Positions 43,970 to 53,844 are shown, numbered from the stretch's first letter. The stretch is 54,116 nucleotides of DNA from Schwartzia sp. (in: firmicutes) (GCA_017480545.1 JAFVAI010000113.1:1-54116); one strand, 5' to 3'. Program-made: numbers and translations. Notes: generated by a model from the sequence alone, not told the origin.

Positions 43970-44860
43970 TTATTCAATCAGCGTCTTTTTGCAAAAGTCC
44001 ATAAAGGCGTCAGCCGCTTTTGAGATGTAGCGCTCTTTTTTCCAGGCGAGCCCGATGTCGAAGTGCATCGGCCGCTCGAAGGAGAGAACGCGAAAGCCCT
44101 CTGCGTCCTTCGTTACGCAGTCCAAGAGCCAGGCGAGGCCGATGCTGTTTTCAATCAGGTGCTTGATGATTTCGATTTGGTTCGATTCGAGCACGACGTT
44201 CGGCGCGACGCCCTCGGCGGCGCAACGGTCGGCCATCATGCGGCGGATGAAAGAGCCGTGCTTCATGACAATCAGGTTTTCGCCGTCGAAGTCCGAGAGG
44301 CGCAGGGAAGAACGCGCGGCTAGCGGCGAGTCCGTCGGCACACAGGTCATCAGCTCGGAGGTGCACATGGGAAAGGTGTTCAGCGTGGAGGGGATGTCCG
44401 ACAGGATGATGATGCCGAAGTCCAGTTCCCCGGCTTCGAGGTTTTCGCGGATGGCCATCGAGCCTTCCTCGTAGAGGTAAATGGAAAGGTTCGGGTAGAG
44501 CTTTTGGAAGCTGGAACAGATGCGCGGGAAAAGGTAAGCACCGATCATCGGCGGGATGCCGATGCGGATATTGCCCTTGGCGAGGTTCTTGTAGTCGTCC
44601 AGTTCCCGGAGCGCGTCGTGCAGGGTGTCGAGCGCCGGCTCGATGCGGCGCAGGAAAATTTCGCCCTCGGCGGTCAAAAGAACCTGTTTTTGGCTGCGGT
44701 CAAAGAGGCGCAACCCGAGCAGGGCTTCCAGCTTTTGGATGGCGACGGTGATGTTCGGCTGGGAAACGCCCAGCTCCGCCGCGGCGCGCGTCAGGTTCCT
44801 GAGTTTGGCGGTCATGCGGAAGTATTCGAGCTGTCGCAGTTCCATCGGCAGTTTTTTCAT
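43970..44860 (-). CDS. LysR-family transcriptional regulator
   Basis: The 296-residue product has an N-terminal winged helix (LEYFRMTAKLRNLTRAAAEL, SQPNITVAIQKLEALLGLRL) and a C-terminal periplasmic-binding-like effector domain. Closest in style to the CynR/GltC/ CysB-type group. Its target is unknown; a 27-bp dyad lies upstream of its own start. The start is the ATG at 44860 (MKKLPMEL) or the MELRQL codon 15 nt further in. It is divergent from motA. Confidence 0.92.
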   Translation of the reverse strand: MKKLPMELRQLEYFRMTAKLRNLTRAAAELGVSQPNITVAIQKLEALLGLRLFDRSQKQVLLTAEGEIFLRRIEPALDTLHDALRELDDYKNLAKGNIRIGIPPMIGAYLFPRICSSFQKLYPNLSIYLYEEGSMAIRENLEAGELDFGIIILSDIPSTLNTFPMCTSELMTCVPTDSPLAARSSLRLSDFDGENLIVMKHGSFIRRMMADRCAAEGVAPNVVLESNQIEIIKHLIENSIGLAWLLDCVTKDAEGFRVLSFERPMHFDIGLAWKKERYISKAADAFMDFCKKTLIE

Positions 44861-44904
44861 ATGGCTCACACACTTTCTTTATGCTTCTCGCAGGAAACAT
44901 TTAT

Positions 44905-44931
44905 CTATATGATAATAATTATATCATATAG
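44905..44931. promoter_or_regulatory. Dyad with likely LysR promoter
   Basis: CTATATGAT (44905-44913) and ATCATATAG (44923-44931) form a perfect 9-bp inverted repeat spaced 9 bp. TATAAT on the minus strand lies inside it. It is a good candidate for autoregulation. The rest of the 44861-45126 gap holds GCCCT-N7-AGGGC (44997-45013) and a possible motA -10 TACACT near 45026. Confidence 0.6.
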
Positions 44932-45126
44932 TTTTCTGTGGCGCTATAAAAATTTGTTTGCCGGGAAATTTTTTCGCTTTGCGAAAAAAATCAATTAGCC
45001 CTAGCAAAAAGGGCGCTGTTGTGCTACACTATAGGCTGTGAAGAAATCGTCTCTGGAAACGAAGGGCGCGCAGGGAAACGCGCTCCGTGATTTTCCGCGA
45101 TAGGCGCGAAAAGGAGAGGACTTGTT

Positions 45127-45903
45127 TTGGAAACATCAACCGTTGTCGGCCTTGTCATGGGTGTCATTGCAATTTTCGTCGGTATGGTCATCAAAGGAGC
45201 GCCGCTTTCGTCGCTGAACAATCCGGCGGCGTTCCTGATTATCATCATGGGGACGATTGCCTGTCTCTTCACGGGTTTCCCGATGGAGCACATGAAAAAG
45301 GTCCCAAAGTTTTTCGGCAAGGTTATCAACCGTCCGAAGCTTCGCGAGCCGGGGGAGGTTTTGCAGCAGTTCGTCGAGCTTTCGCAGATTGCGCGTCGTG
45401 AAGGCATCCTCGCTTTGGAGAGCAAGGTGCAGGAGATTGAGGATCCGTTCTTTCGCGCCGGCCTCGGCATGGTCATCGACGGCATGGATCCGGAGTTCGT
45501 TTCGGATGTCTTGGACGCGGAGCTGACGGTCATGCAGGCTCGCCACGCGGAAGCGCGCTCGACATTCCGTCAGGCCGGTACTTACGCGCCGACGTTGGGC
45601 GTTCTGGGTGCCGTGGTCGGCCTGATCGCCGCGCTCGGCAACATGAACGATATCGACGCGCTCGGCCACGCCATCGGCGCGGCGTTCATCGCGACGTTGC
45701 TTGGCATTTATACAGGCTATGTGCTTTGGCTTCCGTTCGAGAACAAGCTGAAAATCTTTTCGGAAATGGAAATCAGCCAAAAGCGCATGATTATTGAAGG
45801 GATCCTCTCGCTGCAAGCGGGCGATTCGCCGACGGCGATCGAGGCGAAGCTGATGGTATTCATTCCGCAGTCCGCGCGCGAAGGAATCAAGACGGAGGGA
45901 TAA
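45127..45903 (+). CDS. motA: Flagellar motor stator protein MotA
   Basis: A proton- or sodium-channel stator subunit. The 258-residue product has four hydrophobic segments (about 3-22, 33-50, 152-172, 184-205), the cytoplasmic loop with charged residues for rotor contact, and the conserved TYAPTLGVLGAVVGL. The start is TTG 45127, behind GGAGAGG at 45113-45119; no ATG is suitable. motB follows 3 nt later. Confidence 0.92.
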   Translation: METSTVVGLVMGVIAIFVGMVIKGAPLSSLNNPAAFLIIIMGTIACLFTGFPMEHMKKVPKFFGKVINRPKLREPGEVLQQFVELSQIARREGILALESKVQEIEDPFFRAGLGMVIDGMDPEFVSDVLDAELTVMQARHAEARSTFRQAGTYAPTLGVLGAVVGLIAALGNMNDIDALGHAIGAAFIATLLGIYTGYVLWLPFENKLKIFSEMEISQKRMIIEGILSLQAGDSPTAIEAKLMVFIPQSAREGIKTEG

Positions 45904-45906
45904 TAT

Positions 45907-46710
45907 ATGGCGAAGAAAAAGAAACACGGCCCGCCTCACGAGGAAGAAGCGGGCGAGGCTTGGTTGCTTCCGTATTCTGATTTGATGACTCTTCTCATGG
46001 CGCTTTTCCTTTGCCTTTTCTGTATGTCGAAGATGGACAGCGGCAAGGCGGCGGCGATGGGAGCGGCGTTTGGGAAAGCGTTCGGCATCGGCGGCGGAGG
46101 AGGCGGTCTTTTGCCGGGACTCGGCCTTGCGGTGTATCCGCATCGGGATGGTGCCGGCGACGGGAATACGGACGGCGACGGGGGAGAGGACACCGGAAAC
46201 CGCGCGTATCTCGCGGAAAACGAGACGCTGGAGCATCTCAAGGAGACGATGGACCGGTACATCGTGACGAACCATCTGAAAGAAGAACTGAAGACGACAC
46301 TGACCGAAGAGGGGCTGATGATCCGCATCAAGGAGACGGCGCTTTTCCCGTCCGGCTCGGCGGATCTGGTGAACGAGTCGCAGTTGGTCGTCCCTGTGGT
46401 GGCGGGGCTCTTGGCCGCGATCCCCGAGCGGGTCATCATTTCCGGGCACACGGACAATGTGCCGATTGCCACGGCGCAATACCCGTCCAACTGGGAACTG
46501 TCGTCGGCTCGTGCAATGACGTTCATGAAGGCGCTTTTCGCGTCGAACGCGACGCTGAACCCCGCGCGGTTCAGCGCGATCGGTTACAGCGAGTACCGTC
46601 CGGCGGCGACGAACGACACCGAAGAGGGGCGCGCGAGAAACCGGCGCGTAGAGATCATGATTGCGCGTTCCTTCAAGATGGCGGAAGGGACGTTGGTTGC
46701 AAAGCAGTGA
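45907..46710 (+). CDS. motB: Flagellar motor stator protein MotB (OmpA-like)
   Basis: The peptidoglycan-anchored stator partner. The 267-residue product has a basic N-terminus, a single membrane span with the channel aspartate (LPYSDLMTLL, Asp25), a Gly-rich and acidic linker (GIGGGGGGLLPG, DGAGDGNTDGDGG) and a C-terminal OmpA-like domain (ISGHTDNVPI, NWELSSARA). It is an operon with motA and ends at a terminator. No other flagellar genes are in the window. Confidence 0.92.
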   Translation: MAKKKKHGPPHEEEAGEAWLLPYSDLMTLLMALFLCLFCMSKMDSGKAAAMGAAFGKAFGIGGGGGGLLPGLGLAVYPHRDGAGDGNTDGDGGEDTGNRAYLAENETLEHLKETMDRYIVTNHLKEELKTTLTEEGLMIRIKETALFPSGSADLVNESQLVVPVVAGLLAAIPERVIISGHTDNVPIATAQYPSNWELSSARAMTFMKALFASNATLNPARFSAIGYSEYRPAATNDTEEGRARNRRVEIMIARSFKMAEGTLVAKQ

Positions 46711-46712
46711 AC

Positions 46713-46744
46713 AACAGGCTGTCGTTTTTTAACGACAGCCTGTT
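46713..46744 (+). terminator. Terminator after motB
   Basis: AACAGGCTGTCGTT (46713-46726) pairs perfectly with AACGACAGCCTGTT (46731-46744) around TTTT. The downstream T-run is short, but the stem is long. Confidence 0.8.
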
Positions 46745-46766
46745 TATGTAAGCGGAGGGAAACAGC

Positions 46767-48317
46767 ATGAAAATCGCGTTGGCCGAGGAAATGCGCCGCA
46801 TCGACAAGATGGCGGCGGAAGTCTACGGGATCGACGAAACACTTTTGATGGAAAACGCGGGACGCGCGGCGGCGGACGCTCTGACTGGGCTTCTGGGCGA
46901 CGTGCAGGGGCGGACGGTCTGCGCGTTGGCGGGCAGCGGCAACAACGGCGGCGACGCTTACGCGGCGGTGCGCCACCTTTTGAGCCGGGGCGCGAAAGTC
47001 GCGATCTACGCGGTGGGGAATATCGACCATCTGGGCGCGGCGGCGAAAAAAAATTATGAAATTTGCAAAAAGCTCGGCGTTCCGATTCGATTCCTGAAAG
47101 AGGATCGCGACTGGGAAAAGCTCAGGATTTATCTTCGCCTCGCGGACGGTGTGTTGGACGGCATCCTAGGCACGGGGCTCAAGGGGCCGCTTCGGGAAAC
47201 GGAGGAGCGGCTGATCCGCATGGTGAACGAAGAGGCCCGCCATGTGGTCGCTATCGATGTACCCAGCGGGGTGGACGCGGACACGGGCACGGCCCATGGC
47301 GTAGCGATTCTGGCGGAGACAACAGCGACCTTTGGGCTGCCCAAGGCGGGATTGTTTTTCTGCCCCGGCGCGGCCTGCGCGGGAAAAATCGTGGTGGACT
47401 CCATCAGCCTGCCCACCTCGCTTTTGGAGGACAAGGGGATTTCGCAGGAGTATATGGACGACGCTATGGCGCAGGCGCTTTTGCCCGCGCGAGCGGCGGA
47501 CGCCCATAAGGGAGTCTGCGGGCGCGTGTTGGCGGTGGCGGGATCCCGCGGCATGACGGGCGCGGCGGCGATGGCCGCAGCGGCGGTGCTGAAGGCCGGC
47601 GCAGGGATCGTCACGTTGGCGACGGCGGACAGCGTCGCGGATATCCTTGCGTCGAAGCTGACGGAGGTCATGACGAATCCGCTGCCGGAAATCCGTTCCG
47701 GTGTGCTGGGCGAGACGGCAATCGACGCATTGGCGGCGCTGCTCCCGAAATGCGATACGGTACTGATCGGGCCGGGGCTCGGACGCGCGTCGGAGACGGG
47801 GGCATTGGTGCGCCGCTTTGCCGCGCGCGTACAGGCGCCCCTGATTCTCGACGCGGACGCGCTTTACGCCTTTTGCGGCCATACAGAGGAATTGGCGAAG
47901 CTCGGAAACCCGCTGATTATGACGCCGCATCTCGGCGAAATGGCGGAGCTTTTGGGCGTCAAAGCGGGACAACTGCGGGAGAACCTCGTCGCCCACGCGC
48001 GGAAGGCATCGGCGGACTGGCGGGCGATTCTCGTGGTCAAGAGCGAATGCACGATTGTCGCGTTCCCGGACGGGCGCGTCTATTTCACCTCGAAGGGCAA
48101 TCCGTCCATGGCGACGGCGGGCGCGGGAGACGTACTTGCCGGGGCGGTCGCGGGCCTGGCAAAAGAGGCGGGGCCGGAAGCGGCGGCACTCCTCGGCGTG
48201 TACCTGCATGGTTTCGCCGGAGACTTGGCGGCGGAGGAAAAGGCGGAAGGCCTGATGGCCGGAGACATCCTCGAACGCCTGCCGGAAGCAAGGCGCCGCC
48301 TGAAGACCGGGGCATGA
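46767..48317 (+). CDS. nnr: Bifunctional NAD(P)HX epimerase/dehydratase
   Basis: It repairs hydrated NADH and NADPH. The 516-residue fused protein has an N-terminal YjeF epimerase domain (about 1-215; MENAGRAAADAL, GSGNNGGDAYAAVRHL, IDVPSGVDADTG) and a C-terminal ADP-dependent dehydratase domain (about 225-516; VLAVAGSRGMTGAAAM, LIGPGLGR, TPHLGEMAELLG, ATAGAGDVLAGAV). ATG 46767 has a GGAGGG site. A terminator follows. Confidence 0.95.
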   Translation: MKIALAEEMRRIDKMAAEVYGIDETLLMENAGRAAADALTGLLGDVQGRTVCALAGSGNNGGDAYAAVRHLLSRGAKVAIYAVGNIDHLGAAAKKNYEICKKLGVPIRFLKEDRDWEKLRIYLRLADGVLDGILGTGLKGPLRETEERLIRMVNEEARHVVAIDVPSGVDADTGTAHGVAILAETTATFGLPKAGLFFCPGAACAGKIVVDSISLPTSLLEDKGISQEYMDDAMAQALLPARAADAHKGVCGRVLAVAGSRGMTGAAAMAAAAVLKAGAGIVTLATADSVADILASKLTEVMTNPLPEIRSGVLGETAIDALAALLPKCDTVLIGPGLGRASETGALVRRFAARVQAPLILDADALYAFCGHTEELAKLGNPLIMTPHLGEMAELLGVKAGQLRENLVAHARKASADWRAILVVKSECTIVAFPDGRVYFTSKGNPSMATAGAGDVLAGAVAGLAKEAGPEAAALLGVYLHGFAGDLAAEEKAEGLMAGDILERLPEARRRLKTGA

Positions 48318-48339
48318 ACCGGTGCGGAATGGAAACGGG

Positions 48340-48366
48340 GGACACGATTTTGTCGTGTCCTCTTTT
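48340..48366 (+). terminator. Terminator after nnr
   Basis: GGACACGA (48340-48347) pairs with TCGTGTCC (48353-48360), then TCTTTTT. Confidence 0.88.
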
Positions 48367-48412
48367 TGTTGCCGTGCATTGTGGCTGTATCTATTTCTTG
48401 CCAATCTCTTCC

Positions 48413-48441
48413 TTGCATGAATTAAAGTAATCCTATACAAT
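48413..48441 (+). promoter_or_regulatory. Promoter for single-chain RM gene
   Basis: TTGCAT (48413-48418), 17-bp spacer, TACAAT (48436-48441). The start codon lies 35 nt downstream with ACGGAGGA before it. Confidence 0.75.
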
Positions 48442-48476
48442 GATTGTAAATATTTGCATTTTACGGAGGAACACCG

Positions 48477-51400
48477 ATGATTACCCCGGAAAATTTTGCC
48501 GAAGCCTTGCGCGTGATGGGCTTTGCCAAGAACGGCAACAGCTATGAAAAGGAGTTTCCCGCCTTTGGCGCGAGCCTCAAAGCCGACGTCAAAGCGCAAA
48601 AGCTTTTTTATCCCGAAACGATCAAGGGACGGGAACGCAACGGTTATTACGACGAGGCGCACAAAGAAAACCTCGTCGTGTTCGAGTGCGTGAACCGCCT
48701 CCTTGAAAAAGGCTACCGCCCCGAGCATATCGAACTGGAAAAGGAATGGCACCTCGGCCACGACGCGAAAAGCGGGCGCGCCGATATTTGCGTGACGAAC
48801 GCCGACGGGAAAATGCTCTGCATCGTCGAGTGCAAGACCGCCGGACGGGAATATCAAAAAGCGCTTTCCAATATGAAAAACGACGGCGGACAGCTTTTCT
48901 CCTACTGGCAACAGGAAAGAGGCTGCGCGTGGCTGCTTCTTTACGCTTCCGATTTTGCGGACGGCAGCATCGTCTGCACGACGGAAAGCGTCGATTGCCA
49001 CGACGACAACAACATCCTGCTCTCCGCAAAGAAAAACGACACTGTCAAGCTCTACAAAAACGCCCATACGGCAGAGGAGCTTTTCGCCGTATGGGACGAA
49101 ACCTATGACAAACGGCTCTCCGGCGATGTGGTTTTCCGTGATGACACCGTCGCCTATCAGATTGGCCTGAAGCCGCTCCGCAAAAAGGATCTCGCCGACT
49201 TCAAGGACAAAGAAAGCGTCGTCAACGACTTCGAGGAAATCCTGCGCCACAACAACGTCTCGGACAAGGAAAACGCTTTCAACCGCCTCGTCGCCCTCTT
49301 CATCTGCAAGCTCGTGGATGAAATCGAAAAGAAGGAAGAGGACGTCGTGGAGTTCCAGTACAAGGTCGGCACCGACACTTACGAATCTCTGCAAGACCGC
49401 TTGCAGCGGCTTCATAAAGACGGCATGGAAAAATTCATGAACGAAAAAATTTTCTATGTCGAGGAAGATTACGCCGATACGCTGGTCAAGCAGTATACCG
49501 GGCAGAACCGCCGCAAAATGATTGCCGAATTGAAGCAGACGCTTCGCATTTTGAAATTCTACACGAACAACGACTTCGCTTTCAAGGACGTACACAACGA
49601 AGAGCTTTTCTATCAAAACGGCAAAATCCTCGTCGAAGTCGTCCAGCTTTTCGAGCCGTACCGCATCATTGGTGCGGGCGACCTCCAGACCCTCGGCGAC
49701 CTCTTCGAGCAGCTTTTGAATAAAGGGTTCAAGCAAAACGAAGGGCAATTCTTCACGCCCGTACCGATTTGCCGCTTTATTTGGGACAGCCTGCCATTGG
49801 ACGCGCTGATTTTCCGGGCGAATTGTCAAGCTAAGCGCGAAAACGAAGCGAAAATCCCCAAAATCGTCGATTACGCTTGCGGCGCGGGCCATTTCCTATC
49901 GGAAGGCTTTGTCGCTGTAAACGCTTGCCTTGCTCGGCATAAGGTGGAAAATCCGTCTGCAACTTGGGCGGATAGCAAACTCTACGGCATTGAAAAGGAT
50001 TACCGCCTTGCCCGCGTATCGAAAATCGCGCTCTTTATGCACGGCGTGGACAAGGAGGTCGGCAATATCATCTTCGGCGACGGGCTGGAAAACTACCGGG
50101 ACAAAGGCGTCGTCCCGAACGCTTTTGACATCCTCGTGGCGAATCCGCCCTATGCCGTCTCTGCGTTCAAGCAGCACTTGAAACTTCGGGACAATGATTT
50201 TGCGATTCTATCGAAAATTTCAAACGACGGCTCCGAGATTGAGACGCTTTTCGTCGAGCGCATCGCCCAGCTTGTCCGGCCGGGCGGCGTCGCGGCGGTT
50301 ATCCTGCCCAGCAGCATCTTGAACAAGGAAAACGGGAGCTTTATCGGCGCGCGGGAATCGCTTTTGACGAATTTTTATCTTCGCGCCGTCGCCCAATTTG
50401 GCAGCAAGACTTTCGGCGCGACGGGCACAAATACCATCGTCGTGTTCCTGCAAAAATTCGACGAGCCGCCGAAGCGCATCGACCTCGTGACGGACAGCGT
50501 GGACGCTATCCAAGAAAACCGGACGCTCACCGATTGGGAGGACAAGGAGATTTTCGAGGGCTATCTCGCGAAAATCGGCGTAGCGGAGGCGGATTATCGG
50601 GCGTTCCTTTCGCACGGGCGCAACTATGACGGGTGGGAGGACGTGCCCTATTTCGCCGCCTACGCGTCGGCGTTCCTTGCGTCGAACGAGTACACGGCAA
50701 AGGCAAAACAGCGGAGCTTTCTGCAAGCCTCCGAGGACGAGCGACGGGCGTGGGCGAACGCGCATTTTTACGAGTTCGCCGGCAAGCGCGAATCCGAAAA
50801 GCTGACTTTCTTCGGCCTTTGCTATCGCCAAACGACACTGATTATCACCGCGCCCGACGACAACAAAGGGCAGGAGGAATTTTTAGGCTACACATGGAGC
50901 AACCGCAAGGGGCAGGAGGGCATACAGGTCAAGACAGAGGGCGGCATGATGTACCGCCCCGACGACCGCACCGCTACGGACACGCTCGCCGCCCTTGTGC
51001 GGAAAAGTTACGCCGAGACGGAAGCAGACGTTCCCGCGCTGTCGGCGTATTACCATTATTTGCCACTCGTGGATATGCTGGACTTCAGCGGTGTGGAGTT
51101 CAACAAGGCAATCAAGACGACAAAAATTTCTGATGTTTCAATTCAGCTTAATAGGGCATTTAATACCGAACTTTTAGAAAAAATCGTTGATATTAACACA
51201 AAAACTTTTGACCCGAATACTACGCCAAATGAACAATATCATTATGTCGATATTGGCTCTATTGAAAATCATAAGTTGAATTATTCTACCGTAATAATGG
51301 GATCTAACGCTCCTTCAAGGGCGAGACGCATTGCAAATGAAAATGATGTTATCATCTCCACGGTAAGACCGAATCTCAAAGGCTTTGCCATCGTTAAAGA

Positions 51401-52325
51401 TATGCCCCAAAACACTTTGTTTTCAACAGGCTTTGCTGTTTTGTCCTCCAAAGACCAGCATATCATTTTGAACGAGTTCCTATTTATTTCGTTCATGTAT
51501 GATTCAATACTCATGGAGCAAATGCGCTCAAAGATGGGAAAAGGTTCATATCCAAGTATCAATCAAAATGACATCAAAAATTTTTATCTATTGCTTCCGT
51601 CCCTTGCGATGCAAAAGAAAATCATAAAGGAATTTCATGCGTTGGATAAGCAGATAGAGGAACAGGACACGACTGTCCAAAAATGCGATGAGGAGATAAA
51701 GGCGAAGTTTGTTGAGATGTTCGGAAATATACAACCTCCGGTTGACAATATTCCTCTTCACGAAGTATGCCAAATTATCCGTGGCGTTACATATGATAAA
51801 AAGAACGAGGTAAAAAATTCCTCCAATAATGCAATCCTAACGGCTGATAATATTACTCTTGACGGTCAATTTGAGTTGAAAAAAGTTATCTATATTGATG
51901 ATAATATCATATTGGACAATCAGAAGCACTTGCAAAAGAATGACATTTTTATCTGTTTATCCAGCGGCAGCATAAGTCATGTTGGAAAAACAGCCTATAT
52001 TTCTTCTGATATTGATTTTTATGCAGGAGGTTTTATGGGGATTCTTCGCATGAAAGATTCCTCGCGGATGTTATCGCTATTCCTGTTTCATGCTTTACAG
52101 ACACAGGATGCAAAGTCATATTTTAGAGAAAATGCTACGGGAACGAATATTAAGAATTTATCGAGTACGATAGGGAATATGTTGATTATGTGTCCCAATA
52201 CAAGTTTACAAAACCAATTCGCCGCCTTTGTCGAAGAGCGCGACAAGACAAAGCAAAAAGCCCAAAAGCGCAAGGAAGCCTTGCTTTTGCAGAGGGAACA
52301 GGCGATAGAGAAGTATTTTAGGTGA
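48477..52325 (+). CDS. Single-chain restriction-methylation-specificity protein (type IIG-like)
   Basis: The 1282-residue polypeptide carries all three functions. An N-terminal nuclease domain has a PD-(D/E)xK site (Asp103 in GRADICV, then Glu118-Cys-Lys120 in VECKTA). Residues about 230-800 form the N6-adenine methylase, with motif I YACGAGHFL (near 467) and motif IV NPPY (556-559). Residues about 880-1282 form an HsdS-like pair of target-recognition domains with the central spacer IKAKFVEMFGN. The nucleotide sequence from about 51110 to 52200 is much AT-richer than the rest, as expected when TRDs are exchanged. No frameshift is seen, so it is likely active. Confidence 0.88.
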   Translation: MITPENFAEALRVMGFAKNGNSYEKEFPAFGASLKADVKAQKLFYPETIKGRERNGYYDEAHKENLVVFECVNRLLEKGYRPEHIELEKEWHLGHDAKSGRADICVTNADGKMLCIVECKTAGREYQKALSNMKNDGGQLFSYWQQERGCAWLLLYASDFADGSIVCTTESVDCHDDNNILLSAKKNDTVKLYKNAHTAEELFAVWDETYDKRLSGDVVFRDDTVAYQIGLKPLRKKDLADFKDKESVVNDFEEILRHNNVSDKENAFNRLVALFICKLVDEIEKKEEDVVEFQYKVGTDTYESLQDRLQRLHKDGMEKFMNEKIFYVEEDYADTLVKQYTGQNRRKMIAELKQTLRILKFYTNNDFAFKDVHNEELFYQNGKILVEVVQLFEPYRIIGAGDLQTLGDLFEQLLNKGFKQNEGQFFTPVPICRFIWDSLPLDALIFRANCQAKRENEAKIPKIVDYACGAGHFLSEGFVAVNACLARHKVENPSATWADSKLYGIEKDYRLARVSKIALFMHGVDKEVGNIIFGDGLENYRDKGVVPNAFDILVANPPYAVSAFKQHLKLRDNDFAILSKISNDGSEIETLFVERIAQLVRPGGVAAVILPSSILNKENGSFIGARESLLTNFYLRAVAQFGSKTFGATGTNTIVVFLQKFDEPPKRIDLVTDSVDAIQENRTLTDWEDKEIFEGYLAKIGVAEADYRAFLSHGRNYDGWEDVPYFAAYASAFLASNEYTAKAKQRSFLQASEDERRAWANAHFYEFAGKRESEKLTFFGLCYRQTTLIITAPDDNKGQEEFLGYTWSNRKGQEGIQVKTEGGMMYRPDDRTATDTLAALVRKSYAETEADVPALSAYYHYLPLVDMLDFSGVEFNKAIKTTKISDVSIQLNRAFNTELLEKIVDINTKTFDPNTTPNEQYHYVDIGSIENHKLNYSTVIMGSNAPSRARRIANENDVIISTVRPNLKGFAIVKDMPQNTLFSTGFAVLSSKDQHIILNEFLFISFMYDSILMEQMRSKMGKGSYPSINQNDIKNFYLLLPSLAMQKKIIKEFHALDKQIEEQDTTVQKCDEEIKAKFVEMFGNIQPPVDNIPLHEVCQIIRGVTYDKKNEVKNSSNNAILTADNITLDGQFELKKVIYIDDNIILDNQKHLQKNDIFICLSSGSISHVGKTAYISSDIDFYAGGFMGILRMKDSSRMLSLFLFHALQTQDAKSYFRENATGTNIKNLSSTIGNMLIMCPNTSLQNQFAAFVEERDKTKQKAQKRKEALLLQREQAIEKYFR

Positions 52326-52363
52326 TTGTATGTATATCATCGACGATGAAGGAGCGACTTGAA

Positions 52364-52642
52364 TTGACAACGTACGAGGAATTTCTCGAAGGGCAGCTCA
52401 AAGATCCGGAGCTTAAAGCGGAGTATGACGCTTTGGAGCCGGAATTTGCGATTATCCAGGCGATGATTGACGCCCGGAAGGAAAGCGGGCTTACGCAAAA
52501 AGAGTTGTCTGCGCGAACGGGGATTGCCCAAGCGGACATCAGCAAATTGGAACGCGGGACGGCAAACCCTTCGCTTCGGACGCTTCAACGTTTAGCGGCG
52601 GGCATGGGGCGGAAGCTCAAAATCGAGTTCGCCGCTCTATAA
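52364..52642 (+). CDS. HigA-like XRE-family regulator, no toxin partner
   Basis: The 92-residue product begins MTTYEEFLEGQLKDPELKAE, the typical HigA/RelE-partner antitoxin N-terminus, followed by an XRE helix-turn-helix (SGLTQKELSARTGIAQADIS, KLERGTANPSLRTLQRLA). TTG 52364 is the best start, with AAGGAG at 52349-52354; ATG 52346 has no site. No RelE/HigB-type toxin lies on either side. It overlaps the RM gene's transcript and might act as a control protein of that gene, which is inference. Confidence 0.8.
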   Translation: MTTYEEFLEGQLKDPELKAEYDALEPEFAIIQAMIDARKESGLTQKELSARTGIAQADISKLERGTANPSLRTLQRLAAGMGRKLKIEFAAL

Positions 52643-52688
52643 ATGCGAATCATGGCAGTGGCAGTATATACAAAATCCGTCGATTCTG

Positions 52689-52697
52689 TGTTATAAT
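52689..52697 (+). promoter_or_regulatory. Extended -10 promoter of ilvE
   Basis: TGTTATAAT at 52689-52697 is an extended -10 with perfect TATAAT (52692-52697), 58 bp before the ilvE start. The -35 is weak. No leader peptide or T-box is evident in this short gap. Confidence 0.6.
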
Positions 52698-52754
52698 ATA
52701 AAAATCGTCAAACAGTATCAAATAAGATTAACTTTGCAAGGGGATGGATTTACA

Positions 52755-53825
52755 ATGGCGGAGATCAGGTTTGTGAAAGCGGAGACGCTCAAGGAGAAGC
52801 CGGACGTTTCGAAGATTGGGTTCGGTACGCACTTCACGGATTACATGTTCGAGATGGATTATACGGAAAAGGACGGCTGGCATGACGCGCGTATTATTCC
52901 GTATGGCGATTTGGCGGTCAGCCCGGCGAATACGACGCTGCATTACGGGCAGGCGGTGTTTGAGGGGTTGAAGGCGTATCGGCAGGGGAACCGCGCCGTG
53001 ATGTTCCGCCCGAAGACGCATTTGGAGCGCATGGAGAATTCCTGCCGTCTTCTCGATATTCCGGAGTTCCCGATGGAGACGGTGCACGAGGGCTTGAAGC
53101 AGCTCGTCGCATTGGAAAAGGAGTGGATTCCGAAGGAAAAGGGACAGAGCCTTTATATTCGTCCGTTTATTTTCGCCGACGATCCGTTTTTGGGTGTGAG
53201 CGTCAGCAACTCGTACAAGCTCCTGATTATCCTGTCCCCGGTGGCGGCGTATTATGCCCACGGTTTCGCCCCGGTCAAGATCATGGTGGAGGACACTTAT
53301 GTGCGCGCGGTGCGCGGCGGCCTCGGCGAGGCGAAGACGCCGGCGAATTACGCGGCGAGCCTCCACGCCGGTCTCGTCGCCCATCAGAAGGGCTATGACC
53401 AGACGCTTTGGCTGGACGGCGTGGAGCGCAAGTATATCGAGGAAGTCGGCTCGATGAATATCCTGTTCAAGATTGGCGGCAAGGTGGTCACGCCGGAGCT
53501 GGACGGCAGCATCCTGAACGGCGTCACGCGCCGCACGGTGCTGGCGGTGGCGAAGGAATGGGGCGTGCCGACGGAGGAACGCAAGATTTCCGTGGACGAG
53601 ATCATCGACGGCTACAAGAGCGGCGCGTTGGAAGAGGTCTTCGGCTCCGGCACGGCGGCGGTCATTTCCCCGGTGGGCGTCTTGGGCTACAAGGGCCATG
53701 ACATGGTCATCGGCGGCGGCAAGATCGGCCCCTTCGCGCAGAGGATGTATGATTACATCGAAGGGCTGCACATCGGCGAGGTCGAGGACAAGTACGGCTT
53801 CATCGAGACGGTGGCGGAATACTGA
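52755..53825 (+). CDS. ilvE: Branched-chain amino acid aminotransferase
   Basis: A PLP enzyme that transfers amino groups between glutamate and Leu, Ile or Val. The 356-residue product is of the fold-IV, eukaryote-like BCAT class: HYGQAVFEGLKAYR, YIRPFIFA, the PLP lysine in GEAKTPANYAAS (Lys194), KYIEEVGSMNIL and FGSGTAAVISPVG. ATG 52755 has AAGGGGA 10 nt upstream. It stands alone with its own promoter and terminator. Confidence 0.95.
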   Translation: MAEIRFVKAETLKEKPDVSKIGFGTHFTDYMFEMDYTEKDGWHDARIIPYGDLAVSPANTTLHYGQAVFEGLKAYRQGNRAVMFRPKTHLERMENSCRLLDIPEFPMETVHEGLKQLVALEKEWIPKEKGQSLYIRPFIFADDPFLGVSVSNSYKLLIILSPVAAYYAHGFAPVKIMVEDTYVRAVRGGLGEAKTPANYAASLHAGLVAHQKGYDQTLWLDGVERKYIEEVGSMNILFKIGGKVVTPELDGSILNGVTRRTVLAVAKEWGVPTEERKISVDEIIDGYKSGALEEVFGSGTAAVISPVGVLGYKGHDMVIGGGKIGPFAQRMYDYIEGLHIGEVEDKYGFIETVAEY

Positions 53826-53844
53826 TAAAACGCATGCAGACAGA

